A stretch of 45,481 nt of DNA from Xenorhabdus anantnagensis (GTDB taxonomy: Bacteria; Pseudomonadota; Gammaproteobacteria; Enterobacterales; Enterobacteriaceae). Shown here one piece after another: positions 8,391 through 17,438 of the stretch; the first letter of the stretch is position 1; every line of letters starts with the position of its first letter. The stretch is taken from positions 1 to 45,481 of the forward strand of contig NZ_JAQRFN010000028.1 of assembly GCF_028598555.1 (NCBI RefSeq). The letters run 5' to 3'. Under the pieces are notes generated by a model. It was not told where the DNA came from and made no database searches. It saw only the letters and a list, made by a program, of their open reading frames with translations. Both the position numbers and the translations under genes were made by a program.

Positions 8391-8963
8391 AATGTTCTCC
8401 TATATAACACGAGAGAATTAGGATTATTAATCCTACTCCCGCCATTAAGAAAATCTAAAATAACAAAAAGTTATAATCGCCTATGAAACCAATATATTTT
8501 TATCTATTACAGGTGATTCGTATCATAAGCGCAGTTATAACTAAATGGTCACTTCTCCTAATTGATTATGACAATAGAAAAAGCTAAATTTTCATGCTGT
8601 TAAATAAGATCCACTCGGTAGGATATTTTATTGATTCATGCAAGAATAAGATGCAGAATATAAACTAATTATTCTGTCACGTGATAAATAGTGTAGCAAA
8701 AATCACCATCCATACAGAAAAATACAGTAAGCAAATATAAATAAATCCTCCATATTCCCTATATTCTCCCATGATGGCAATTTTTATATCTTCAATGAAA
8801 AATTAAAATATATATTCAAAATATTGATAATATTAGACTTTGTTATTTTTTAAATTTTCATTTTTTTTGCAATTGTGATATTAATCCCCTTTCTTTACTT
8901 CGCTTATTGCGATTTATGTTCAAATTTATGAAGATAAAAGAGAATGGATAAAAACTTGCAATG
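8391..8963. other. AT-rich intergenic region, no gene seen
   Basis: About 570 bp between the divergent metalloprotease and yhfZ. It is very AT-rich, with stops in all frames and no recognised RNA or repeat. It must hold both promoters, but I cannot place them with confidence. A six-codon frame (ATG at 8944, overlapping the yhfZ start) is too short to call a leader peptide. Confidence 0.6.
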
Positions 8964-9869
8964 ATGAGTCAAACATTCATTAAAAAAGAGGGGATTGCAC
9001 AGTCATTTTTGGCTCGCTATCTCCTCTCCGAGAAATGCGGCAATCGCCTGAAAACCATAGAATTACTGTCTAAAGAATGTGGGTTGTCCGTGGGTTTGAT
9101 GCAAGCAGCATTAAAATCTCTCGAGCAGGCACAAGCGGTTGGAATTAAGCGTCGTGGTCGTAATGGTAGCTTTCTTGCACAGATAAATCACAAATTGCTT
9201 CTGGAGTATGCCGATATTGGCAATGTGGTTTGTGCAATGCCGCTCCCCTATACCCGTGCTTATGAAGGGCTGGCAAGTGGTTTAAAAACATTGTGTGCAG
9301 GTGTTCCTTTTTACTTTGCACATATGCGTGGCTCGGATATCCGCATTGAGTGTTTGCTGAACGGCGTCTACGATTTAGCAGTAACGTCAAGGCTTGCTGC
9401 AGAGCAACACCCAGAAAATAAAGATCTATATATTGCGCTTTCACTAGGGACACAAAGTTATACCGACAGGCATAGGTTAATCTTTCGTCATGGCGAAATG
9501 GAATCCATTCGCCGCGTTGGATTAGATAGCACCTCAGCAGACCAAAAAATAATGACAAAGCAATACTTTGCTGGAAAAGATATTGAATTGGTCGAGGTTT
9601 CCTATCATGAATGCCTAAATCAAATCATAAAAGGCCACATTGATGCGGCCATCTGGAATGTTGGGCAAGGCCATAAATTGATAGCACAAGGCCTGATGAC
9701 ACAACTCCCCGACGACAGAGAATGTTTTATCAAGGCTTCTGAAGCCGTTATTCTTGCCCGCAAGGATAATATTCCCATCCAGCAACTCCTGCATACTATG
9801 GTTGACCGGGATCTATTGCTGACCCATCAACAAAATGTAGTAGCAGGTACCATCGAACCCGTTTATTGA
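8964..9869 (+). CDS. yhfZ: YhfZ-family GntR-like transcriptional regulator
   Basis: About 301 residues. The N-terminal winged helix (about 1-75, with ECGLSVGLMQAALKSLEQ) is followed by a solute-binding-protein-like effector domain with the YhfZ blocks NVVCAMPLPYTRAYEGLASG, AHMRGSDIRIECLLNGVYD and VGLDSTSADQKIM. Two ATGs overlap at 8961 and 8964; the second gives MSQTFIKKEG, matching E. coli YhfZ. It is the first gene of the yhf operon and is the likely local regulator. The ligand is unknown. Confidence 0.93.
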   Translation: MSQTFIKKEGIAQSFLARYLLSEKCGNRLKTIELLSKECGLSVGLMQAALKSLEQAQAVGIKRRGRNGSFLAQINHKLLLEYADIGNVVCAMPLPYTRAYEGLASGLKTLCAGVPFYFAHMRGSDIRIECLLNGVYDLAVTSRLAAEQHPENKDLYIALSLGTQSYTDRHRLIFRHGEMESIRRVGLDSTSADQKIMTKQYFAGKDIELVEVSYHECLNQIIKGHIDAAIWNVGQGHKLIAQGLMTQLPDDRECFIKASEAVILARKDNIPIQQLLHTMVDRDLLLTHQQNVVAGTIEPVY

Positions 9870-9923
9870 AACTCGATCAGCCAAAATAAACTGTTTATTA
9901 ACACCTACGTATATCAAAAAGCA

Positions 9924-10286
9924 ATGATAGAACAACGGCTAACTATCCTGCTACAAGGTGGCGTTATAGATCAAGATATCTACGATAACATGCTGGAAGT
10001 TGTGCATATTCTGGAAGATATCTGGCTCATCCCTATCCGCCATCCACAAGGTGAAATGGTACTTACCCATATGGCAAGTGCTTTCATGCGCTCACGCCGG
10101 GGCGAAAGAGTTTCCCCGCTGGATAAAGAAATATTGATAAAACTCGAGCAATCTGAAAATTACAATCAATTACTTACAGTTCATCGCTCGCTAATCAGAA
10201 AATTTACAGTGGCATTACACCCCAATGAAGAAGGCTACCTGTTAGCAAATTTATATGGTTTAATGCTTCCACTCGAAAGAGATTAG
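9924..10286 (+). CDS. yhfY: YhfY, PRD-domain protein
   Basis: A 120-residue protein corresponding to YhfY of the enterobacterial yhf operon. It is a compact alpha-helical protein related to PTS regulation domains, with THMASAFMRSRRGERVSPLD and a conserved His near the middle. It has no DNA-binding domain of its own, so a regulatory partnership with YhfZ is plausible but unproven. It lies 54 bp after yhfZ on the same strand. Confidence 0.88.
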   Translation: MIEQRLTILLQGGVIDQDIYDNMLEVVHILEDIWLIPIRHPQGEMVLTHMASAFMRSRRGERVSPLDKEILIKLEQSENYNQLLTVHRSLIRKFTVALHPNEEGYLLANLYGLMLPLERD

Positions 10287-10389
10287 CTTTTGATTCCTAT
10301 ATAAATATTCAAAAAAATGAAGATTTATCTGTGCAAAAATTTTCGATTTTCACACAGCTTTGCTGCTTTGCAGACATAAAGAGAACCCT

Positions 10390-11565
10390 ATGTTTATTGA
10401 GGCATTAACAAAACAGAACTCCAAATTGATTGAAGTTGCAAAAAATCTTTGGCATCAAGGTGCAATCTTGCCAGATACTTACGTCATTGATATCGATCAG
10501 GTTTTAGACAATGGCCGTCGCTTGTTGCAAGTTGCAGAGCAATACGACATTGAACTCTATTTGATGACCAAACAAATTGGGCGTAATCCATGGCTGACCA
10601 AGAAATTGGTTGAACTCGGTTATCGCGGCGTTGTGGCTGTTGATTTTAGGGAAGCCTATAGCCTGAGCCAGCATGATATTCCGCTGTGCCATATAGGTCA
10701 TTTGGTGCAGACACCAACCCATTTAATAGAAACTATGCTCAAGCGTAATCCGAATATCATTACCGTATTCTCCCTTGAAAAAGCTCAAGCCATTTCGGAT
10801 ATGGCGGAGAAATTGGGACGAATTCAGCCTATCATGCTGAAAGTATATGATAAACGAGATATTACCTTTCCCGGCCAAGAAGCAGGAATCACTTTTAGTG
10901 AACTCGATGCTGTCGTGGATGCTTTAAAACTCATGCCTGGTATCAAATTGAGCGGGCTGACTCATTTTCCCTGCCTATCATGGGATTCTCGGTATCAGAC
11001 AACCTTACCCACGACCAATTTACTGACTCTCATTCGGGCGCGGAACCGGCTTGAACAACTCGGAATTAAACTTTCACAAATCAATGCTCCGGCAGCCTCA
11101 AGCTGTAGCACCATACCATTACTGGCCAAATACGGTGCCACCCACTTAGAACCAGGTCATGCCTTGACCGGAACCATCCCCGCCAATGTCAGTGGCCGGG
11201 AGCCGGAACGTATTGCGATGGTCTATCTCACCGAAGTTTCTCATCACCATGATGGCAATAGTTACTGCTATGGTGGCGGCTCCTATAAACGCGGACATAT
11301 GAAACATGCGTTGGTTTTTCCTGAACGAGCCATCTCACCTAAAAAAGTGCGCATACTGCGTTTGGGTGAACCCTGTATTGACTACCACCTTCCGCTGTCA
11401 GGCACTCATCCTATTGGTAGCCCAGTGCTTATGTGTTTCCGCCCCCAAATTTTCATAACACGTAGTGATGTTGCCCTCGTTTCGGGTATTCAGTCTGGTT
11501 CGCCAAAACTTGAAGGTATTTATGACAGTCAAGGAAACTGGAAAAATAATAGCTATCATAAATAA
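10390..11565 (+). CDS. yhfX: YhfX, PLP-dependent alanine-racemase-like protein
   Basis: A 391-residue fold-type III PLP enzyme. The PLP lysine is probably Lys61 in YLMTKQIGRNP, at the end of the first barrel strand. The C-terminal beta domain contains YCYGGGSYKRGHMKHAL. The frame is open from 10360, but ATG 10390 is preferred since it follows AAAGAGAA and gives the conserved MFIEAL start. The reaction is not established for the family; racemase or decarboxylase activity on an amino acid is the usual guess. It belongs to the yhf operon and precedes the gap where yhfW would lie. Confidence 0.92.
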   Translation: MFIEALTKQNSKLIEVAKNLWHQGAILPDTYVIDIDQVLDNGRRLLQVAEQYDIELYLMTKQIGRNPWLTKKLVELGYRGVVAVDFREAYSLSQHDIPLCHIGHLVQTPTHLIETMLKRNPNIITVFSLEKAQAISDMAEKLGRIQPIMLKVYDKRDITFPGQEAGITFSELDAVVDALKLMPGIKLSGLTHFPCLSWDSRYQTTLPTTNLLTLIRARNRLEQLGIKLSQINAPAASSCSTIPLLAKYGATHLEPGHALTGTIPANVSGREPERIAMVYLTEVSHHHDGNSYCYGGGSYKRGHMKHALVFPERAISPKKVRILRLGEPCIDYHLPLSGTHPIGSPVLMCFRPQIFITRSDVALVSGIQSGSPKLEGIYDSQGNWKNNSYHK

Positions 11566-11812
11566 TCCCTCAGTATAGGTATTACAGATAATATTATTCT
11601 GTCATTAAATAATGTTATTTTCGCTATAGTGGATTTACCGCATGATTCTGCGCACCTGATGTTTATTTATCATCATGTTATTTATAAAATTCCTCACCCA
11701 GCATTGATGCAATTGAAGGCACGCTCGAGCTGCGGGATATCAGAGATATCAAGTTGAACATCGGGGGGATACACTGCAATCTTCATCAAAAAATCAAGCC
11801 GTTAATCACCAT
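11566..11812 (+). other. Spacer where yhfW is missing
   Basis: In E. coli a phosphopentomutase-like gene, yhfW, lies between yhfX and php. Here the gap is only 247 bp, with no intact gene. A short, more GC-balanced piece at about 11690-11800 reads SIDAIEGTLELRDIRDIKL in one frame and may be the tail of a deleted gene. I could not identify it as yhfW. Confidence 0.6.
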
Positions 11813-12721
11813 TTGTCAACAAAGACAAATAACTTCATTGATGTTACAGGCTACACCTATGTGCATGAACATTTGCACATTGATCTCTCTGATGTGAAAG
11901 GAAGCCTCGATTGCCGATTGGATCAATACGATCTGATCGTAGATGAACTTCGTCACCTCTACACTCTTGGGGTAAGAAACATCGTAGAGATGACCAATCG
12001 TTATATGGGACGCAATGCGGCTTTTCTGCTGGATCTGATGCGCGATACCCACATCAATATCATTGCCTCGACCGGCTACTATAAACAACCTTTCTTCCCT
12101 GCCCATTTCAGTGAGTTGAGTGTACAAGCCATCGCCGACGACATGATCGCTGAAATTGAAACTGGCATTGATGGCACTAAATTAAAAGCGGGAGTGATTG
12201 CAGAGATCGGCTCCAGCCTCAATCAAATCACAGAAGATGAGCAAAAGGTGTTTGCCGCTGCGGCACTGGCACACCAGACAACAGGATGTCCGATTTCCAC
12301 ACACACCACATTAAGCACAATGGGACGTGAACAATTGGCCCTGCTAAAGAGATTTGGCGTTTCTCCCGAACATGTCGCCATCGGCCATTGTGATCTGAGA
12401 GATAATCTGGACACCATCATTCCGCTGCTGGAAGCCGGGGCATGGGTACAATTCGATACGATCGGCAAGAATAATTACTATCCCGACAATCGGCGCATTA
12501 CTATGTTGCAAGAGGTTACCAGACGCGGGCTGCTTGATCGGGTGATGCTTTCCCAAGATATCACGCGTCGATCTCATTTGAAAAAAAATGGGGGAAATGG
12601 CTTCGATTACCTGCTAACTGTATTCGTTCCCATGTTGTTCGAAGCTGGCTTTTCCCAAAAACAGATAGATCAAATGCTGCGCGATAATCCTGCGCGATTT
12701 TTCCACGGCATAATTGAATAA
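11813..12721 (+). CDS. php: Phosphotriesterase homology protein Php (YhfV)
   Basis: About 302 residues, an amidohydrolase-superfamily TIM barrel of the phosphotriesterase-homology group. Metal ligands are visible in HEHLHIDLS (first strand), in KAGVIAEIGSS, in CPISTHTTLS, in AIGHCDLRDNLD and the closing Asp in VMLSQDITRRSH. The carboxylated bridging Lys of true phosphotriesterases appears replaced by Glu, as in E. coli Php, so paraoxonase activity is not expected. The apparent start is TTG at 11813 without a clear ribosome site. Translation coupling from a lost upstream gene may once have served here. The physiological substrate is unknown. Confidence 0.9.
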   Translation: MSTKTNNFIDVTGYTYVHEHLHIDLSDVKGSLDCRLDQYDLIVDELRHLYTLGVRNIVEMTNRYMGRNAAFLLDLMRDTHINIIASTGYYKQPFFPAHFSELSVQAIADDMIAEIETGIDGTKLKAGVIAEIGSSLNQITEDEQKVFAAAALAHQTTGCPISTHTTLSTMGREQLALLKRFGVSPEHVAIGHCDLRDNLDTIIPLLEAGAWVQFDTIGKNNYYPDNRRITMLQEVTRRGLLDRVMLSQDITRRSHLKKNGGNGFDYLLTVFVPMLFEAGFSQKQIDQMLRDNPARFFHGIIE

Positions 12722-12792
12722 AAAATAAACTTATAAAACATAACTTTTTCAAAAAGCAATCCGATAGAAGATAAAAAGGGAGGGATAACAGC

Positions 12793-13155
12793 ATGAGATT
12801 TGTCGTTGGTGGACAAATAGAGAAAGAGGCAATAGCCGAAGGCATTCGTCAATTGGCGGGAGATAAAGCCACTTCCATTACCATAATGAATGACATTGAA
12901 GCGGCAATGGCAATAAAAAATGGTGAAGCAGATTACTATCTTGGCGCATGCAATACCGGTGGAGGAGGTGCTTTAGCAATCGCAATTGCCCTTATCGGAT
13001 TAGATCAATGTGCCACTATCGGCATGCCGGGCAAAATCCTGTCTGATGAAGAGATCATTGCCCATGTGAAAGCAGGCAAGAAGGCATTTGGTTTTACTGG
13101 TCAGGATATTGATATCATCCTGCCGGTGATCATCGGCACCATCATCTCACTGTAA
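12793..13155 (+). CDS. yhfU: YhfU family protein (DUF2620)
   Basis: A 120-residue protein matching YhfU, with the conserved EAAMAIKNGEADYYLGACNT and GGGGALAIAIALIG blocks. The glycine-rich stretch suggests a nucleotide- or phosphate-binding or PTS-IIB-like fold. It follows php by 71 bp and comes 10 bp before yhfT, the membrane component. A cytoplasmic partner of YhfT is an inference. Confidence 0.9.
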   Translation: MRFVVGGQIEKEAIAEGIRQLAGDKATSITIMNDIEAAMAIKNGEADYYLGACNTGGGGALAIAIALIGLDQCATIGMPGKILSDEEIIAHVKAGKKAFGFTGQDIDIILPVIIGTIISL

Positions 13156-13165
13156 GGAAGCTATC

Positions 13166-14515
13166 ATGCAACATTTCCATGAGTTCCTGATGAGATTGAT
13201 GGAAGTAGATCCTTTAAAAGCAGGGTTATTGGCAACGATTGGAGCCATTGCCGCCATGATGGCAAACCGTGGTATCGCCGTTTTCCATGATGGCCTGCGC
13301 CCACTTTTGCCGGAATACCTTGAAGGTCGAATGAGCCGCAAAGCGCTTGCCGCAACCAGCTTCGCCCTGAGTATAGGTTTAGTTGTCGGCTTCGGTATTC
13401 CCTTCTCACTCACCGCCCCAATTGTGTTGGTTCACAGTCTGTTACTTGGTACAGACATGATCGGAATTTGGTGCGCCAATAGCCGAAGAGGTTTTATCGC
13501 CTCTGGCATCATCGGTGCCCTGTATGCCATCGCCTTGCTGGCTGGCCTGCGTTCAGTGGTAGAACTGTTTGCCATGCTGCCAGTCAATTTCACCGATGAC
13601 CTCAAGAAAGTGGGCGATCCGATTGTGGCCTGTTTTGCCCTGTTTCCTGCCATGGTCGTCGGCTACCAATATGGCTATCGCAAAGGGCTTTTGGTCATGC
13701 TCACCGCACTGGTTGGATATCTGGCAACCAAGGCAATTGGCCCACTGAGCTTTGGAGGCATGATCGAAAAACCCGTCAGCCTTGACCCTAACGGTGCCGC
13801 ACTATTGCTGTCGATGATTGCCATGTTCTACTTTGCAATGCGTGAACGTCCAACACAGTCCGCAGAACAAAAAGGGGCCAATGAAGTCTTGGTCGGCCTG
13901 TTCTCAACCCGCATAGAACGCATCCAGAAAAACAAATGGCTGTTGATCCTGTGTGGTGGCCTGACTGCCAGTGCTGCCACCATGTCCTTCAGCTTGCTGG
14001 CGGAAGGCCCTGTTTCCCTTCAATTAATGGCACAAGGAGAGCAGACCAATGCATTATTGGTCGCACTGGCACGTGCCATCAGTTTTATCCCATTAGTGGG
14101 CACAACGGCCATAGCCACGGGCGTTTACAGTCCTAATGGCATGAAATTTGTGTTTGTGGCGGGGCTGGCAACCAACAACCCGTGGATAGCCTTTATCGCA
14201 GGTGGTATCACCATGTTCGTTGAAATCCAGCTACTGGCAAAAATCGCTATCTGGTTGGATAAATACCCTGGTGTGAAAGCATGTAGCGGACATATTCGTA
14301 CCGCGATCACCAAAATGCTCGAAGTTGCCTTGCTGGTTGGTGCTATGATTGCCTCCAACGCCATTCTGCCGGGCATGGGCTTTATGATCGTGGCGGGTAT
14401 CTACCTGCTCAACCGAACTTCCAAGCGTCCTTTAGTAGAAATGGCTATCGGCCCAATCGCAACAATCGCCGTGGGCATTCTTGCCAACTTGCTCTTTCTG
14501 CTGGGAATAAAATAA
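13166..14515 (+). CDS. yhfT: YhfT, multi-pass membrane transporter-like protein
   Basis: A 449-residue protein with about ten to twelve hydrophobic segments, matching the YhfT family (E. coli form slightly shorter). The first conserved loop reads MANRGIAVFHDGLRPLLPEY. Near the C-terminus VLFLLGIK-type hydrophobic sequence ends the protein. It probably carries the substrate of the yhf enzymes, with YhfU as a partner. The transported compound is not known. Confidence 0.91.
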   Translation: MQHFHEFLMRLMEVDPLKAGLLATIGAIAAMMANRGIAVFHDGLRPLLPEYLEGRMSRKALAATSFALSIGLVVGFGIPFSLTAPIVLVHSLLLGTDMIGIWCANSRRGFIASGIIGALYAIALLAGLRSVVELFAMLPVNFTDDLKKVGDPIVACFALFPAMVVGYQYGYRKGLLVMLTALVGYLATKAIGPLSFGGMIEKPVSLDPNGAALLLSMIAMFYFAMRERPTQSAEQKGANEVLVGLFSTRIERIQKNKWLLILCGGLTASAATMSFSLLAEGPVSLQLMAQGEQTNALLVALARAISFIPLVGTTAIATGVYSPNGMKFVFVAGLATNNPWIAFIAGGITMFVEIQLLAKIAIWLDKYPGVKACSGHIRTAITKMLEVALLVGAMIASNAILPGMGFMIVAGIYLLNRTSKRPLVEMAIGPIATIAVGILANLLFLLGIK

Positions 14516-14519
14516 GAAA

Positions 14520-15614
14520 ATGAAAACCTATCCATTGCAAAGTATGACGATGGCACAAGCACAGCAACAACAGTTCAAGCTGGTGGATATTATCTGTCGT
14601 CACTTTCCTGGTGCTGATTTTCTTTCCCAAGGCGATCTGGGCTTAGTCCCAGATCTCCATCAACCACGGATGACCCGACGCATTGAAGCGGTGATTGCGG
14701 AGTTTTTTAGTGCTGAAAGCGCTGCCTTTGTCAATGGAGCGGGAACAGGTGCATTGCGCGCGGGGCTGGCTGCCTTGGTCAGTCCCAATTCAACGTTACT
14801 TGTGCATAACGCACCAATTTACCCCACGACCAAAGCATCAATTGAACAAATGGGGCTTCGTGTCGTTCAGGCGGATTTCAACCACACAGAACAAATCGTG
14901 GCTGCTATCCAGCAAAACCAGCCAACTGCCAGCCTTGTCCAGCATTCGCGCCAGAAGATATCTGACCGTTATTCCTTGCAAGAAGTTATCGATACACTAA
15001 ATCAACACGACATCCCTTCGTTGGTAGATGACAACTACGCCACCATGAAAGTGGCACAAATTGGTTGTCAGTACGGTGCAACACTGTCCACATTCTCTTG
15101 CTTCAAATTATTGGGTCCACAAGGCGTTGGGATAATAGTCGGAAAACAGGCAACCATTGATAACCTGCGCCACAGCATGTATTCCGGCGGCTGCCAGATA
15201 CAAGGTTATCAGGCCATGGAAGCCTTGCGTGGTATGGTATTCTCACCCGTCATGCACGCAGTACAAGCAGAAGTGAATGATGAACTGGTCACGCGTTTGA
15301 ACCAAGGAGAGGTGCCACAGGTAAAACACGCTTTTATCGCCAATGCCCAATCAAAAGTATTATTAGTAGAATTTCACGATCCCATCGCAGAAAGCATACT
15401 CGCCGCAGCCCATAAATTCGGCGCACTACCTTATCCGGTAGGTGCAGAGTCAAAGTTTGAAATCCCGCCATTGTTTTACCGAATTTCCGGTACATTCCGT
15501 CAAACAGATCCCACACTGGAACAACGTATGATCCGCATTAATCCCAATCGCAGCGGAGCAGACACCGTGATGCGCATTTTACGAGAAAGTTGTCAGTTGA
15601 AAAATGAGAAGTGA
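14520..15614 (+). CDS. yhfS: YhfS, PLP-dependent aminotransferase-like protein
   Basis: A 364-residue fold-type I PLP enzyme. The PLP lysine is most likely Lys196 in TFSCFKLLGPQGVG, with the Asp that contacts the pyridine nitrogen in SLVDDNYATMK (about 170). It starts 4 bp after yhfT ends, so translation is probably coupled. The product resembles E. coli YhfS; family members include cysteine/methionine-metabolism and selenocysteine-lyase-like enzymes, and the reaction is unknown. The stop codon lies inside the first unit of a short tandem repeat, so the exact C-terminus may vary between strains. Confidence 0.91.
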   Translation: MKTYPLQSMTMAQAQQQQFKLVDIICRHFPGADFLSQGDLGLVPDLHQPRMTRRIEAVIAEFFSAESAAFVNGAGTGALRAGLAALVSPNSTLLVHNAPIYPTTKASIEQMGLRVVQADFNHTEQIVAAIQQNQPTASLVQHSRQKISDRYSLQEVIDTLNQHDIPSLVDDNYATMKVAQIGCQYGATLSTFSCFKLLGPQGVGIIVGKQATIDNLRHSMYSGGCQIQGYQAMEALRGMVFSPVMHAVQAEVNDELVTRLNQGEVPQVKHAFIANAQSKVLLVEFHDPIAESILAAAHKFGALPYPVGAESKFEIPPLFYRISGTFRQTDPTLEQRMIRINPNRSGADTVMRILRESCQLKNEK

Positions 15615-15652
15615 GAAGTGAGAAGTGAAAGAATTGAAAGAATTGAAAGAAT
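15605..15652 (+). repeat. Two consecutive microrepeats at the yhfS 3' end
   Basis: TGAGAAG occurs three times (15605-15625), followed without a gap by TGAAAGAAT three times (15626-15652). The yhfS stop codon (15612-15614) falls inside the first array. Confidence 0.9.
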
Positions 15653-15683
15653 TGATAGCAATTTCCTTGATATTAAAAAAATA

Positions 15684-15816
15684 TAACGCCTGATTATCAT
15701 TTCAAAATCAAACTACAATCTTCTTGTTACGAACTACATTACATAAGGTATTTCACTTGTTTTTATTATCTACCCAGAGATTTAAATTAATGATAACAAA
15801 ACAAAATCAGGCGTTA
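15684..15816. repeat. 133-bp segment bounded by 12-bp perfect inverted repeats
   Basis: TAACGCCTGATT at 15684-15695 and its exact complement at 15805-15816 flank 109 bp of AT-rich sequence with no gene. It could be a long hairpin, a distal terminator for the yhf operon, or a small MITE-like element. The remaining spacer to 16103 holds only the CRP site and promoter described separately. Confidence 0.55.
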
Positions 15817-16013
15817 ATAAACTTTATTTAGTTTACATTAAGTATTAGCACCCAACCCTCATTAGGTCAATTTATTTTATATATATAAATGTATTTCGTT
15901 TCTTACTTATAAGAACAAATACTTTATTATCAATAAATAATACAGCAACCATCAATAAGTTAATCATGTAAATAGTAAGAATAAATTAATAGGACATGAT
16001 GAATGATTTCTAT

Positions 16014-16029
16014 TGTGACATATATCACA
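16014..16029 (+). promoter_or_regulatory. Perfect-consensus CRP site
   Basis: TGTGACATATATCACA matches all ten fixed bases of TGTGA-N6-TCACA. Its centre (16021.5) lies about 41 bp before the start point expected from the TAGTAT -10 at 16050-16055, which is the class II CRP geometry. Confidence 0.8.
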
Positions 16030-16049
16030 AAAATATAATAATATTAGGT

Positions 16050-16055
16050 TAGTAT
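16050..16055 (+). promoter_or_regulatory. Candidate -10 element for the glycosyltransferase gene
   Basis: TAGTAT matches the -10 consensus at five of six positions, puts a start near 16062, and is spaced from the CRP site as in CRP-dependent class II promoters. An AGGAAGG ribosome site follows before ATG 16104. Confidence 0.5.
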
Positions 16056-16103
16056 TCAGTCTTGGAAATGTTTTATCAGTTTATTTTAAGAGGAAGGTAA
16101 CTT

Positions 16104-17252
16104 ATGCGCATCCCTAAAAAAATCCATTACTTCTGGGCTGGCAGTAATATATCAGAAAAAGACTTGAGAAACATTATTGAAATTAAAAGTAAAAACCCAG
16201 GATTTGAAGTCAATATTTGGGGAGGGAATGATAGTAAGGCATTAATTATAAATACATTAAGAAAAATAAAATTTAAATATCAAGGAAACGAACTTGACAT
16301 TGGTGAAATCCCTGTCAATTTCAATTATAAGAATGTTGAATCTGCCTTCAGATTCTTGTCTCAACAAGCTAATCGTCTTGAACATTCCATATTGAATTGC
16401 ATAAGCCACTTAAAAGAAAGAAAAAATACCAGTCGATACGGGAGTTATGTTGATTTAATGAATTATTTACATCATATATACCGCTTGAATATCAAAGGAA
16501 TTAATTATCATAATTATGCATGCTCCAGTGATATTGCGCGCTTAGTTATTTTATATATGGAAGGAGGAATATATCTGGATGTTGATGTCGAATTGAATGA
16601 TATAGATATAAAAAATACACATAAAGGAAAAATTTCTCCACTTGACAATTTGCGCCTTCAGTCTGATATCGGTATAGGTGATTGTTCTGGATCAGGTTGG
16701 AATTCTGATACTTCATATAATGAAATTGGAAATGCTATTATTGCTTCCATACCACAATCAAAAAGCATTTTCAAAATGCTATTAGATATGGCTACTATGA
16801 TGAAAATACATCACCTCGGTATCCAAATGTATCAATCGCCTAAATGTGATGAATTTCACGAAATAAAAAGATCCTCTAAAAAACACAATAAACATTATGA
16901 ATTTGATAAAAGAGTCGATTTAGCACGAAAACTTAAAGACACTAATCAAATCAATATGGATATGAAATGTAGCATACAAGATCCTATATGGAGAACAAGC
17001 TTTAGCCCTTATAACGATAATGATAAAATTTCTCGTGAGAATAGACGAATACTTTACACGACAAAATTAACTGGGCCTGATTTTATTGATAATTGTCTTA
17101 ATCCTAAACAAAAAATAGATTTTCCCAATAAGTATAAACTTATGTCTAAAAATAAAAATGATAGCGTTTTTAAAAATGTCGATGATGTGGGAGATTGGTC
17201 TGTTGTTAAAACTAAAAAGAACACATATTCAGATGAAGATCCATTCACCTAA
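16104..17252 (+). CDS. TcdA/TcdB-like (GT44-type) glycosyltransferase, putative toxin/effector
   Basis: A 382-residue protein. It opens with IPKKIHYFWAG (Trp11), typical of the sugar-nucleotide site of large clostridial toxins, PaTox and SetA-type enzymes. SSDIARLVILYMEGGIYLDVDVE spans about residues 141-163; the key residues Asp143, Arg146 and the D-x-D pair Asp159/Asp161 keep the same spacing as Asp270, Arg273, Asp286 and Asp288 of TcdB. There are no protease, translocation or repeat domains and no signal peptide, so delivery would need another route. It is AT-rich and stands alone between two conserved operons, which suggests transfer. Glycosylation of a host GTPase is an inference from the family; bacterial targets are also possible. 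Confidence 0.85.
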   Translation: MRIPKKIHYFWAGSNISEKDLRNIIEIKSKNPGFEVNIWGGNDSKALIINTLRKIKFKYQGNELDIGEIPVNFNYKNVESAFRFLSQQANRLEHSILNCISHLKERKNTSRYGSYVDLMNYLHHIYRLNIKGINYHNYACSSDIARLVILYMEGGIYLDVDVELNDIDIKNTHKGKISPLDNLRLQSDIGIGDCSGSGWNSDTSYNEIGNAIIASIPQSKSIFKMLLDMATMMKIHHLGIQMYQSPKCDEFHEIKRSSKKHNKHYEFDKRVDLARKLKDTNQINMDMKCSIQDPIWRTSFSPYNDNDKISRENRRILYTTKLTGPDFIDNCLNPKQKIDFPNKYKLMSKNKNDSVFKNVDDVGDWSVVKTKKNTYSDEDPFT

Positions 17253-17332
17253 AGCCTAATGAGATATTCCAAAAGTTACAACTCACCTATGCGGCCGATA
17301 ACATTCAGCCTGAATTTGAACTTTAGTAAACC

Positions 17333-17372
17333 GCCTGAGGATCTCCATTTCTACGGACGAAGCCCCTCAGGC
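17333..17372. terminator. Weak hairpin between convergent genes
   Basis: GCCTGAGG at 17333-17340 pairs with CCTCAGGC at 17365-17372 across a 24-nt loop. It lies between the convergent glycosyltransferase and paaZ genes. No long T-run follows on either strand, so termination is only suggested. The rest of 17253-17438 shows no recognisable gene. Confidence 0.35.
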
Positions 17373-17438
17373 TCTTCCATTCCCTTGGTTTAACAAATCA
17401 GATTAAATGATTTCCTGCGTTCTTATCTTCAAGTCTTC

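Noticed and set aside
8944-8964. Six-codon leader peptide before yhfZ
   Set aside because: Too short, no clear ribosome site and no attenuator hairpin; overlap with the yhfZ start is probably chance.
17262-17396. A 44-codon plus-strand frame after the glycosyltransferase
   Set aside because: No ribosome site, no recognisable motif, and it overlaps the hairpin between convergent genes.
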